This document shows, piece by piece, positions 53,540-63,740 of a DNA stretch of 64,000 bases. Position 1 is the stretch's first letter. Each line of letters begins with the position of its first letter. Source of the stretch: Closterium sp. NIES-65 (lineage: Eukaryota; Streptophyta; Zygnematophyceae; Desmidiales; Closteriaceae); the NCBI GenBank assembly GCA_948144175.1, contig CANXME010000299.1, positions 1 through 64,000 of the forward strand, read 5' to 3'. The notes beneath the pieces were generated by a model. That model was given only the letters and a program-made list of their open reading frames with translations, searched no databases and was not told where the DNA came from. The position numbers and the translations under genes are program-made.

Positions 53540-54848
53540 CGCGATGGGCTCTACCCTATCCACCACGATAAGATATCTCAGAATACTATACATCAATATC
53601 AACGGAATGAACGCCCCTTTTAAAATTAATGTTGTAAAAGGTTGGCTCAACTTCTACGGATGGAATATTGACATCGTTATACTTGTCCCGCCTCACTAAC
53701 AATGTGAAAAGGCTCAACCTTCGCTTTCGCCCTCACGCCTCCCACACAATGGCCCGCCATTGTAAAACCCCCACGTCTAGAGCACGTCCCTCCCCCGAAG
53801 GCATCCCTGTCGTCGTCTTTAACAATTCCGTCTCGTTTACCTCTCATACACCGTCAATCGACGGACGTCTTCTCTCCGTCGATGTCAATTTTCACCACGA
53901 GCAAATAAGACCCATATCTATATGCGCCCCGTCTCATGCCACTAACAGACGCCCTTGGTGGCGCTCATGCCTTGCTCCGATGCTAGATGCTCCATCAGTT
54001 GCGTCTGCAACTTTACTTATTGGGGACTTCAACTCTGTAATCCACCATTCTGATCGCAACCGGCCCCTGAACCGTCATGAACAAAGTGAAGCCTCCGCCA
54101 TCGAGGCTCTACTATCCGAACACTCGCTCGTTGATACCTTCCGAGCTCTCCACCCCAACGCCACCGTTTTTCCTAATTTGGACGTCCTCGCACTTCCCCC
54201 CGACGTGTGGTCCCCCGATCCGTAGTCCCCCGACCCACTATTACCCATGTTGTGGGCCCTCCGCATGCGGTCCCTGCTCCCGCAATATCCTGACCCACTA
54301 TACCCCCATTTGCGGGCCCTCCGCCTGCAATACCACCACGCGCCTCTCGACTGGACCGAATGTACATCTCCACCTCTATCCAGAACTGACTCGCAACATT
54401 TCTAATCATTTCTATGCTCCATTATGCTCCCTAGCATTCGAGCTTCCCTCCAGAGCTCCCTGTCGATGGAGGCTCAACCCGTCCCTCCTTTCCCGTCCAT
54501 ACATAGCTAAAGCTTTGGACTATCTCATCCCCGCCTTGCCCCCCTCTCCGTCTCCGGAAGAATGGGACGCACGTTAACATGCCCTTGCATTGTGCATAAA
54601 AAAAATCTCCAACCAGGAAAGATGTCGTGTACACAAAATTCTTGAGCTCCTTCACCACCTCATTATCCAACTCCAACTACAATATATCGCCATGCCTTTA
54701 GACGCAGTGTCAGCCACTCGCCCGTGCAAGGCCCAGCAACACCTCGCGAATTACTATGTTGCTAAAGCCGCCCAACTTGCTCCCAAAGCTAAGCTCAAGA
54801 TCCAAGGTCACCGCGATATGGGGATTTCCTCTCTCCTCGCAAGAACTA
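53540..54848 (+). pseudogene. LINE endonuclease fragment of K
   Basis: LRILYININGMNAPFKIN opens an exonuclease-endonuclease-phosphatase domain at about 53570. It breaks at 53699 and goes on in another frame (53668-54225) with SFTSHTPSIDGRLLSVDV and TLLIGDFNSVIHHSDRN, the catalytic GDFN region. Later, in shifted frames, SRLDRMYIS-like sequence near 54345 fits the end of the domain. The remaining bases to 54848 keep open frames without a recognisable reverse transcriptase. Confidence 0.7.
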
Positions 54849-54849
54849 A

Positions 54850-55770
54850 TGTGAAGAAACTACGAGAAATGAATTGACTAGGAATGAGAAAGGTACAAGT
54901 ATGAAACCCTAGGAAAGCTGTACCCCATATTGTCTACCCCACTACAGCCTACACAGGCTATATCATATATGTCTGACACACCCCCATAGGCAAAGTGGGG
55001 GAGAACAAGGGGTCACAAGACCAGTCAAGCAAAGCGAAGCAAGCTCAGGGTGGATCACAACGTCACCACACATTCCGAGCACAAGTTCAAAGGCCACAAG
55101 GCCAGTTCACATGCAGGATTATAAATCAAGGTGAACAAGCAAGACAGTGATCCCAACCTAGCAAGGGTAAACATGCAGGAGCCGGTATCTATAGATCACA
55201 GTACAAGCAAAGCCAGGAGGTAAGCAAGTGAGGCCAGGTAGGCACAAGACCTAACATAGTACGGAACCGCTGATGATCACAAGGCTGAAGTGCCTTGGTA
55301 AAGATATCAGCAGTGTTGGCCTCAGAGGCCATGTAAGCAAGGCGCAGCTGACCACGCTACTATAGCTCATGTGCAAGAAAGTAATGAAGAGCAATGTGCT
55401 TCGTTCTGTGCTCCAGTCTGTGCTCCTGACACAAGGCCAGCATGGCCTTGTTGTCTACGTACAGAAGTGGAGGAGAACAAGGCAGCTCTCCCAGGTCGGT
55501 CAAAAGGTAGGTGAGCCAGTGTAACTCCTGTGCAGCCATGGCCCCTACGTAGATCTCAGCCTCATAACTGGAGCTGAGAACAGAAGACAAGCGGCGTGAC
55601 CGCCAAGAAACAGAGCCGGAGCCAAGGCTGAAGGTGTAACCCTCTGACGACCACTGCGTAGCCAAGTCGTCAGCCCAAGAAGCGTCTGCGTGACCAGTGA
55701 GGACAACTCGAGCGCGTCCTCCAAGCACAAGCCCCACGCCCGACGTACTGCACAAGTAGCGCAACACCCT
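54850..55770 (-). mobile_element. Ty1/copia element J, 3' end only
   Basis: J holds a 129-bp 3' LTR at 54850-54978 (minus strand TGTCAGACATATATG to CTTCACA), the polypurine tract CTATGGGGGTG, the conserved block (55040-55067) and the RNase H end. It breaks at 55770 against the tandem array. The left target candidate is ACTAA at 54845-54849. Confidence 0.85.
55220..55770 (-). pseudogene. RNase H fragment of J
   Basis: Read on the minus strand from the break: RVLRYLCSTSGVGLVLGG, LTGHADASWADD, SSSYEAEIYVGAMAAQEL, YVDNKAMLAL, then TAG at about 55362 (where relatives have Gln), then EANTADIFTKAL-like sequence to about 55220. The motifs place it just after the reverse transcriptase of copia pol. 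Confidence 0.85.
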
Positions 55771-57160
55771 CAAGTCTAGGCTTGTAGCCAAGGGGTACCA
55801 GCAGAAGGAGAAGGTGGACTTCAAGGAGCTGTTTGACCCTGTGGTGAAGCCGACGACGCTGCGAACCCTATTCGCGGGAGCCGCCATCAAAGGATGGGTG
55901 GTGAAGCAAATGGACATTGTGACGGCATTCCTTAACAGCATCCTTGAGGAGGAGATTTTTATGGCACAGCCAGAGGGGTTTGATGATGGTAGTGGCAGAG
56001 TGTGGAAGCTGAAGAAGGCCCTCTATGGGCTGAAGCAGGCCCCTAGGCAATGGTACATGAAGCTGCGCGAAGTGTTGGAGGAGATCGGCTTCACTCCCTC
56101 AACGGCCGATCACTCCTTGTTCATGCTTGGCGAGGGGGAGCAGAGGAGCTTCATGGTGGTTTATGTGGATGACATTCTCATATTCTCACCCTCCTCTGAC
56201 CTTGTGAAGGAGGTGATGCTGAAGCTGCATGACAAGTTCAAGTGCAAGTCCCTTGGTGACGTGAACTTCTACCTTGGGCTCCACATCGAACGAGACGTGG
56301 AGAAGCGGAGCATGCGAGTGCACCAACGGAAGTACCTGGAGGCGCTGGCTGCCAACTTCGGCCAGAGTGAAGGTCATGTGGCTACTCCCTTTCCCTCTGG
56401 GTTCAAGTGTGTGAAGGGGCCAGAGGAGGAGAGCGTTGGAGAAGAGGAGAGGCGCCGATTTCACTCGTTGGTGGGCAGCCTCATGTATGCGGCGGTAAAC
56501 ACCCGACCGGACGTCGCGTTTGCTACCGGGCAGCTGGCTAGGGTTGTGCAATGCCCTAATGAGGAGCAGATAGCAGCTGGAATGAGGGTGTCCAAGTATC
56601 TTGGCCAAACAGCGACCGTTGGGCTGCAATACTCGGCGGCGGCACAAAGGCGCCAAAAGGGCGCGGATGGTGTTGAACCCGGGCGTTTGTTCCTCACCGC
56701 CTACTCGGATGCTTCATATGCATCAGAACCAGAGGACATGACAAGTGTGGGAGGCTTCATATGCTGTGTTGGTGGAGGCCCAACTGCTTGGGAGAGCAAG
56801 AAGCAGGTTGACCAAGCTTTGAGCTCGGTGGACTCCGAATACATGGCACTCTTCCGTGCCGTACGGGAGATTGTGTGGCAGCGGCGTTTGTTGGCTGAAT
56901 TGGGGGAGGAGCAGCAAGGACCTACCCCACTGTATTGTGACAGCCAGGGTGCCATTGCTCTTGCTAAGAACCCTGTGTTGCATGGACGCACGAAGCACAT
57001 GAGGGTGAAGTGGCATTGGACGAGGAGCATGGTAACCGCGGGTGAAGTTGAGTTGCGCTACGTGAAGACCACGGGGCAGCCGGCTGACATGATGACCAAG
57101 AGGCTGGTGGAGCAGCAGCATTGGAAGTGTTGCAAGCTGGCTGGGATGGCTCTGAACTGA
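55771..57160 (+). pseudogene. 5'-truncated gag-pol of a G-type element (array unit 1)
   Basis: The sequence starts within the reverse transcriptase (KSRLVAKGYQQ) and is open to the normal stop at 57160. It includes YVDD and complete RNase H. It matches 61446-62835 at an offset of exactly 5,675 bp, with the same characteristic residues (FLNSIL, GEQRSF, SKYLGQTATV, SVDSEYM). There is no 5' LTR, gag, protease or integrase before it. Confidence 0.9.
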
Positions 57161-57201
57161 CAGAGCAACACATCCTAAGGCCAACAATCCGAGGGGGAGT
57201 T

Positions 57202-58031
57202 TGTTCGTGCAACCCTATGGTTTGCACTCGGCTTGTTGTCCGTGTGCGTGCATGTGTGTGTGTCTATGGAATGGTATGAGGGCATGGGATAATATATATT
57301 TAATGCTTATAATTGTGTGTGAATGTTGAGTCATGATGTCGAGTGTATGTGTCGAGTCAATAGCGAGTTATCGCTAGACGCGTGTTACGCGGTCGTTTGT
57401 GTCTCGCGCGCGGTTTCTATTTTGTCGTGCGCGGTTTCTCTTTTGTCCTGTGTCGAACGTTCGCTGTGTCGCAGGTGTGTGCAGCAGACCCATCAAGAAC
57501 TCAAGGATGAGTTTGTGATGAAGAGCCGAGCCTTGGTGTCAATCCACAAGTGATTTCAAAGCTCGCCAAAAGGGTACACCTCAAGATATTGAAGATAGTT
57601 ACATTACTTTGTGTAGTGTAACATTTCACTTGGTGTAGGCCCTAGTGAAGGGTAGTTTCGAGACCCTTCGTGGTTGGGGACAGTGTGGCACTGTTCCACA
57701 TCACTGTACCTCGGCTCTTGGGGTTTGTAGGAGCTGGGAGTCATTCCCAACTCGTAACTCTTCCTAACTTTTCCTATCTTGTGTTCTAAGACCATAGTGG
57801 CTGCCATAGTGCCGTTCGTTCAAACCAACCCTGTGTCGTCAATACTTGGTCAAATCGTGCGATCTAAATTGCCTATTGTAGGCGACAATAAGGCGCTCCA
57901 GATCCAAGTTGAATCAAGTCATTTGAAGCTGTGACCAAAACGCTATGAACGTTTGAAGCCGCTGTGCAGAAATCCGACTGTGCACTCTATCTTTCGTTTT
58001 AGGCACATTGGAGCCTACTGTGACTATAACA
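57202..58031 (+). repeat. LTR 1 of the tandem array
   Basis: This 830-bp repeat begins TGTTCGTGCAACCC and ends TATAACA. It serves both as 3' LTR of the truncated unit and 5' LTR of the complete unit. It differs from the LTR of G at scattered positions (for example TGTTCG for TGTTGG and TTTAATGC for TTTCATGC). Confidence 0.93.
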
Positions 58032-58032
58032 A

Positions 58033-58049
58033 GTGGTATCAGAGCCCCT
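58033..58049 (+). promoter_or_regulatory. Primer-binding site of array unit 2
   Basis: TGGTATCAGAGCCCC lies two bases after the LTR and is the same as in G and in the next unit (at about 63709). Confidence 0.8.
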
Positions 58050-58065
58050 CGGAGCAGTTTCGACA

Positions 58066-61000
58066 ATGGCTGGACCTGAGGAAAGGGGTGGCAGAGGTGC
58101 TGGTGGCAGAGGAGAAGCCCAAGCTCAAGGCCAACCCCGTGACTCAGCCATGGCGCCCGTGCAACCAAGTGTTGGCCCATCTAGGGATGAGCCTAGAGTG
58201 TTTGGCCTTGACAAGTTCAATGGTGACAACTTTGCTGAGTGGTCCTTCAGAATGGAGAACATATTTGACCACTATGACCTGCTGGAGGTGATGGAAGGAA
58301 CGGAGAAGCGTCCCGAGAACGACCCGGAGAAGAGCCCGTGGGTGCGGAAGAGCGCACAAGGCTACCTCCTACTTGGGCAAGCGTTGGGGAGCAGCCAAAT
58401 CCGTCACATCAAGCCCTTCCAGCGTGAACCAGAGAAGGGACCAAAAGCATGGGCTGCTCTCAAGGGTGTACACGCTCCTGCAACAGCGGCGGTAGCTGTG
58501 GTGTTGGAACGGCAAATGGCGACGTTACGAATTGAAGAGGATGAAGCGGTTGAAGAAGGGGTGCAGAAATTCTTCGACTTGTTGACGCGGCTTGAGGGAG
58601 CTGATTTGAACTATAGTGAGCTCCAAAAGAAGACCAAGTTGCTGGCCCTACTCCCGGAGTCATGGTCCTCGCTCATCATCAACCTTAATCGTGACTTGCC
58701 CCGCCTCTCGCTTGAAGACGTGAAGCGAGCTATCCTTCAAGAGGATTTCCGCCGCCGTGAATTGGCGAGTGCGGATGGTGCTGGGGCAGCGAGCATCGGC
58801 CGTGGATATGGTCGAGGAAGAGGCAGAGGACGAGGGGGAGGAAAGTTTGGTGGCAGCAACTTTGGCGGAGGCCGTGGAAGTGGCGGTTACGGCAGCGACG
58901 AGAAGAACTACGGACGCGGTCGCGGCCGATTCGACGGCGAGTGTCACTATTGCCACAAGAGCGGACACATGTGGCGCGACTGCTACAAACTCCCTGATGG
59001 TTGGACCCCTGCTCAAGGCCAAGAGGGTAGAGGAGCAGGAGGAGGGAGAGGAAGAGGCCGTGGAGGCCGTGGCGGTCGCGGTGGCGGAGCTGCAAACATG
59101 AAGAGCGGAGACAACGACAAGGACCCGAGCGACGATCGATACCCGGGTCTATTCTACTTCGTGTCGACGCAAGTACCGGCTGGTCCAGAGAAGGATGAAG
59201 GCTTTGAGGAGCCAGCAGCTGTGGGGAAGGTGACCCTACACCCCCTGGACTATTGGGTGATTGATAGTGGCGCTACCTATAGCATGACACCTCGCCCGGA
59301 CTTGCTCACCGAACTCGAGCCGTCACCGGTGAAGCATGTCACATCGGCTTTGGGGCAGCGAGCAGAGGTGAAAGGCATGGGGAAGGCCATGTTCAAGGGT
59401 GCTGATGGGAAGATGGTGGGCCTCAAGAACGTGCTTTGGGTGCCCAGCCTTGCTGCAAACCTGATTTCCGTGCGGCGGTTGGCAAAGGCCGGCATGGACA
59501 CTAACTCGAAGGGAGCCAAGACCTACACCGCAAGGCTTGGCGATCGGATTCTTTGGGACCTTCATGAGGACAGAGATGTCTACAACGAGATGTGGCAGAT
59601 CCCTGTGGTCCCAATGCCTAAGGAGAGGCAAGTGGCAGCAAGCGTCAGCACTAAAGGTGGAGCGGTTGGTAGCGGCGATTGCGCGGACGGTCGCGCTAAG
59701 GAGAAGGAGTCCAAGAAGTGCAATCTTGGAGGGACCAGCAAGTTCAGTGAACCTAAGGAGAGTGGTGCAGCAACCAAGGAGCAGCAAAAGGGTGAGGAGA
59801 ACCCCGAGGCAACAGCGGAGGAGGACTACGGAGAGAGTATGTGGGGCGCTATTGCGAGCGCGGCATTCTCCAATCCAACTTCGGCTACGGGGGAGTGTGA
59901 TTGGCTCACCTTGCATCGGCGCATGGGGCATGTGGCCCTGCCCATCTTGCAGCAGCTAGTGAAGAATGAGATGGTTGCTGGCATACGTGTGAAGGGGGAG
60001 CCCGATGAGGTACTTGGCTGCCCGACGTGCATGCAAGCCAAGTTCACCCGTTTCCCATTCTCTAGTTCAGAGGCAACGGCTAAGGCACCACTTGATGAGG
60101 TGGTGATGGACGTGGTGGGCCCCCTGAAGCTTGGAGCTGCTGGAGCTGAGTACTTCCTCACTATTGTGGACGTCTACACCCGTATGACTTGGGTGTACGT
60201 GCTGGCCAAGAAGAGCGACGTGGCTGAAACGTTGAAGACGGATTGGTTCTCGATGGTGGAGCGGCAACAAGACCGTCTAGTCAAGTCAATCCGCACCGAT
60301 CGAGGGGGAGAGTTCCTGAGCAAGGAGTTTGGGTTGTGGCTGAAGAAGAATGGTATTCGACACTCCCTCACCATGCCATACTCCCCTGCAATGAACGGCA
60401 TCGCTGAGCGAGCGAACCGCACAATCACGGAGGCGGCACGCGGGTTGCTCATTGAAGCCGGGCTACCCGACTATTTCTGGCCTGATGCGGTGCGGAGCGC
60501 ATGTGTGGCCAAGAACAGAGCCTTGACTCATGTGGGAGCAGACAAATGGGTGCCCTATGTGGAGTGGCTAGGAAGGAAGCCAAAGGTGGATATGCTTCGG
60601 GTGTTCGGGTGCATGTGCATGGCGCTTGTGCCTAAGCATCTTCGGCACAACAAGCTTGGTGCCAAGGCGGTGTGGGCCGTGCACTTGGGCATGGCTCAAA
60701 ACAGCAAGGGATGGCTTCTTTGGGACCCATTCACCAAGAAGTTCTTGGTGAGCAGGGACTGCAAGTTCATGGAGAACTTCATGTACAAGGATTGGAAGGC
60801 GGAGAATGAGGCGAAGATAGGCGTGCGGTTTGGGGAGGTGAAGAGTTCCGGTTTGGAGCATGTGGAGCTGCCTTTGGAGCTGAGCAGCGGCAGCACAACC
60901 ACGAGGCAATCCTCCCTTGTGAAAGGGGAAGAGGAGGCCACTGATGCAGTGGAAGAAGAGGAGGAGGTGCAGCAAGTGAGTGAGCGTGCACCGTCACTCC

Positions 61001-62835
61001 CTTCCCGTACCACGAGTGCTCCACGGAATCGAGCCACACCGCAGCAACGCCAAGGCCTTCAAGTCGCTGCAGCTGAGGAGGAAGGAAGGGGGAAGAGGAG
61101 AGTTCAACCCCCTAATAGGCTGACCTATGATGCACTTGGAAAGCAAGGCAAGACAGCCCTGGCCGGAGCGGCAATGATGGTCGGAGACGATGAGGAGAGT
61201 GACTACGAGGAGTGTGCCTTCGCGTTCTTCTCTCCGGTGGAGATGCCGGGAGAACCAGCAACTCTCAAGGAGGCTTTGGAGAGTAGTGATGCTGAGGAGT
61301 GGAAGAAGGCTTTGGAGAATGAGCTGAAGAGCATCGAGGAGAATGACACGTTTGAATTGGTGGAGCTACCGGAGGGGCGTACGGCGATAACGTCCAAGTG
61401 GCTCTTCAAAATCAAGTCGGATGCCGACGGCAAGATCGAGCGTTACAAGTCTAGGCTTGTAGCCAAGGGGTACCAGCAGAAGGAGAAGGTGGACTTCAAG
61501 GAGCTGTTTGACCCTGTGGTGAAGCCGACGACGCTGCGAACCCTATTCGCGGGAGCCGCCATCAAAGGATGGGTGGTGAAGCAAATGGACATTGTGACGG
61601 CATTCCTTAACAGCATCCTTGAGGAGGAGATTTTTATGGCACAGCCAGAGGGGTTTGATGATGGTAGTGGCAGAGTGTGGAAGCTGAAGAAGGCCCTCTA
61701 TGGGCTGAAGCAGGCCCCTAGGCAATGGTACATGAAGCTGCGCGAAGTGTTGGAGGAGATCGGCTTCACTCCCTCAACGGCCGATCACTCCTTGTTCATG
61801 CTTGGCGAGGGGGAGCAGAGGAGCTTCATGGTGGTTTATGTGGATGACATTCTCATATTCTCACCCTCCTCTGACCTTGTGAAGGAGGTGATGCTGAAGC
61901 TGCATGACAAGTTCAAGTGCAAGTCCCTTGGTGACGTGAACTTCTACCTTGGGCTCCACATCGAACGAGACGTGGAGAAGCGGAGCATGCGAGTGCACCA
62001 ACGGAAGTACCTGGAGGCGCTGGCTGCCAACTTCGGCCAGAGTGAAGGTCATGTGGCTACTCCCTTTCCCTCTGGGTTCAAGTGTGTGAAGGGGCCAGAG
62101 GAGGAGAGCGTTGGAGAAGAGGAGAGGCGCCGATTTCACTCGTTGGTGGGCAGCCTCATGTATGCGGCGGTAAACACCCGACCGGACGTCGCGTTTGCTA
62201 CCGGGCAGCTGGCTAGGGTTGTGCAATGCCCTAATGAGGAGCAGATAGCAGCTGGAATGAGGGTGTCCAAGTATCTTGGCCAAACAGCGACCGTTGGGCT
62301 GCAATACTCGGCGGCGGCACAAAGGCGCCAAAAGGGCGCGGATGGTGTTGAACCCGGGCGTTTGTTCCTCACCGCCTACTCGGATGCTTCATATGCATCA
62401 GAACCAGAGGACATGACAAGTGTGGGAGGCTTCATATGCTGTGTTGGTGGAGGCCCAACTGCTTGGGAGAGCAAGAAGCAGGTTGACCAAGCTTTGAGCT
62501 CGGTGGACTCCGAATACATGGCACTCTTCCGTGCCGTACGGGAGATTGTGTGGCAGCGGCGTTTGTTGGCTGAATTGGGGGAGGAGCAGCAAGGACCTAC
62601 CCCACTGTATTGTGACAGCCAGGGTGCCATTGCTCTTGCTAAGAACCCTGTGTTGCATGGACGCACGAAGCACATGAGGGTGAAGTGGCATTGGACGAGG
62701 AGCATGGTAACCGCGGGTGAAGTTGAGTTGCGCTACGTGAAGACCACGGGGCAGCCGGCTGACATGATGACCAAGAGGCTGGTGGAGCAGCAGCATTGGA
62801 AGTGTTGCAAGCTGGCTGGGATGGCTCTGAACTGA
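58066..62835 (+). CDS. Gag-pol polyprotein of array unit 2, intact
   Basis: This 1,589-residue product has the same length and domain positions as that of G: gag, CCHC knuckle at 293-306, protease Asp 400 (VIDSGATYS), integrase D682, D745, E781 with VVGPLK after the first Asp, reverse transcriptase YVDD at 1258-1261, and RNase H acidic residues near 1440, 1481 and 1517. ATG 58066 was chosen; GTG 58033 upstream is in the primer site. Compared with G, differences cluster in the Arg/Gly-rich gag part (about 265-285), the segment after protease (about 530-560) and the region before reverse transcriptase. The frame is uninterrupted, so it may be a competent donor. Confidence 0.96.
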   Translation: MAGPEERGGRGAGGRGEAQAQGQPRDSAMAPVQPSVGPSRDEPRVFGLDKFNGDNFAEWSFRMENIFDHYDLLEVMEGTEKRPENDPEKSPWVRKSAQGYLLLGQALGSSQIRHIKPFQREPEKGPKAWAALKGVHAPATAAVAVVLERQMATLRIEEDEAVEEGVQKFFDLLTRLEGADLNYSELQKKTKLLALLPESWSSLIINLNRDLPRLSLEDVKRAILQEDFRRRELASADGAGAASIGRGYGRGRGRGRGGGKFGGSNFGGGRGSGGYGSDEKNYGRGRGRFDGECHYCHKSGHMWRDCYKLPDGWTPAQGQEGRGAGGGRGRGRGGRGGRGGGAANMKSGDNDKDPSDDRYPGLFYFVSTQVPAGPEKDEGFEEPAAVGKVTLHPLDYWVIDSGATYSMTPRPDLLTELEPSPVKHVTSALGQRAEVKGMGKAMFKGADGKMVGLKNVLWVPSLAANLISVRRLAKAGMDTNSKGAKTYTARLGDRILWDLHEDRDVYNEMWQIPVVPMPKERQVAASVSTKGGAVGSGDCADGRAKEKESKKCNLGGTSKFSEPKESGAATKEQQKGEENPEATAEEDYGESMWGAIASAAFSNPTSATGECDWLTLHRRMGHVALPILQQLVKNEMVAGIRVKGEPDEVLGCPTCMQAKFTRFPFSSSEATAKAPLDEVVMDVVGPLKLGAAGAEYFLTIVDVYTRMTWVYVLAKKSDVAETLKTDWFSMVERQQDRLVKSIRTDRGGEFLSKEFGLWLKKNGIRHSLTMPYSPAMNGIAERANRTITEAARGLLIEAGLPDYFWPDAVRSACVAKNRALTHVGADKWVPYVEWLGRKPKVDMLRVFGCMCMALVPKHLRHNKLGAKAVWAVHLGMAQNSKGWLLWDPFTKKFLVSRDCKFMENFMYKDWKAENEAKIGVRFGEVKSSGLEHVELPLELSSGSTTTRQSSLVKGEEEATDAVEEEEEVQQVSERAPSLPSRTTSAPRNRATPQQRQGLQVAAAEEEGRGKRRVQPPNRLTYDALGKQGKTALAGAAMMVGDDEESDYEECAFAFFSPVEMPGEPATLKEALESSDAEEWKKALENELKSIEENDTFELVELPEGRTAITSKWLFKIKSDADGKIERYKSRLVAKGYQQKEKVDFKELFDPVVKPTTLRTLFAGAAIKGWVVKQMDIVTAFLNSILEEEIFMAQPEGFDDGSGRVWKLKKALYGLKQAPRQWYMKLREVLEEIGFTPSTADHSLFMLGEGEQRSFMVVYVDDILIFSPSSDLVKEVMLKLHDKFKCKSLGDVNFYLGLHIERDVEKRSMRVHQRKYLEALAANFGQSEGHVATPFPSGFKCVKGPEEESVGEEERRRFHSLVGSLMYAAVNTRPDVAFATGQLARVVQCPNEEQIAAGMRVSKYLGQTATVGLQYSAAAQRRQKGADGVEPGRLFLTAYSDASYASEPEDMTSVGGFICCVGGGPTAWESKKQVDQALSSVDSEYMALFRAVREIVWQRRLLAELGEEQQGPTPLYCDSQGAIALAKNPVLHGRTKHMRVKWHWTRSMVTAGEVELRYVKTTGQPADMMTKRLVEQQHWKCCKLAGMALN

Positions 62836-62876
62836 CAGAGCAACACATCCTAAGGCCAACAATCCGAGGGGGAGTT

Positions 62877-63706
62877 TGTTCGTGCAACCCTATGGTTTGC
62901 ACTCGGCTTGTTGTCCGTGTGCGTGCATGTGTGTGTGTCTATGGAATGGTATGAGGGCATGGGATAATATATATTTAATGCTTATAATTGTGTGTGAATG
63001 TTGAGTCATGATGTCGAGTGTATGTGTCGAGTCAATAGCGAGTTATCGCTAGACGCGTGTTACGCGGTCGTTTGTGTCTCGCGCGCGGTTTCTATTTTGT
63101 CGTGCGCGGTTTCTCTTTTGTCCTGTGTCGAACGTTCGCTGTGTCGCAGGTGTGTGCAGCAGACCCATCAAGAACTCAAGGATGAGTTTGTGATGAAGAG
63201 CCGAGCCTTGGTGTCAATCCACAAGTGATTTCAAAGCTCGCCAAAAGGGTACACCTCAAGATATTGAAGATAGTTACATTACTTTGTGTAGTGTAACATT
63301 TCACTTGGTGTAGGCCCTAGTGAAGGGTAGTTTCGAGACCCTTCGTGGTTGGGGACAGTGTGGCACTGTTCCACATCACTGTACCTCGGCTCTTGGGGTT
63401 TGTAGGAGCTGGGAGTCATTCCCAACTCGTAACTCTTCCTAACTTTTCCTATCTTGTGTTCTAAGACCATAGTGGCTGCCATAGTGCCGTTCGTTCAAAC
63501 CAACCCTGTGTCGTCAATACTTGGTCAAATCGTGCGATCTAAATTGCCTATTGTAGGCGACAATAAGGCGCTCCAGATCCAAGTTGAATCAAGTCATTTG
63601 AAGCTGTGACCAAAACGCTATGAACGTTTGAAGCCGCTGTGCAGAAATCCGACTGTGCACTCTATCTTTCGTTTTAGGCACATTGGAGCCTACTGTGACT
63701 ATAACA
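62877..63706 (+). repeat. LTR 2 of the tandem array
   Basis: This 830-bp repeat starts 5,675 bp after LTR 1, and I see no difference from it. It is followed not by host DNA but by a primer site and gag. Confidence 0.93.
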
Positions 63707-63740
63707 AGTGGTATCAGAGCCCCTCGGAGCAGTTTCGACA

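Larger units (their letters stand above)
51188..54849 (+). mobile_element. LINE-type retrotransposon fragment K
   Basis: An ORF1-like reading frame is followed by an APE-type endonuclease that begins LRILYININGMNAP and has the LIGDFNSV motif. This is the arrangement of non-LTR elements of the L1/RTE type in plants and algae. Stops and frameshifts break both frames. The reverse transcriptase is not present because element J was inserted at 54849 (left target ACTAA). About 500 bp before the first ATG could be its 5' untranslated region. Confidence 0.75.
57202..63706 (+). mobile_element. Complete G-type Ty1/copia unit (array unit 2)
   Basis: LTR (57202-58031), primer site TGGTATCAGAGCCCC, intact gag-pol (58066-62835), polypurine tract GAGGGGGAG and LTR (62877-63706) make a full 6,505-bp element. 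Flanking target duplicates are absent, because both sides continue into further element sequence: pol on the left, primer site and gag on the right. Confidence 0.93.
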
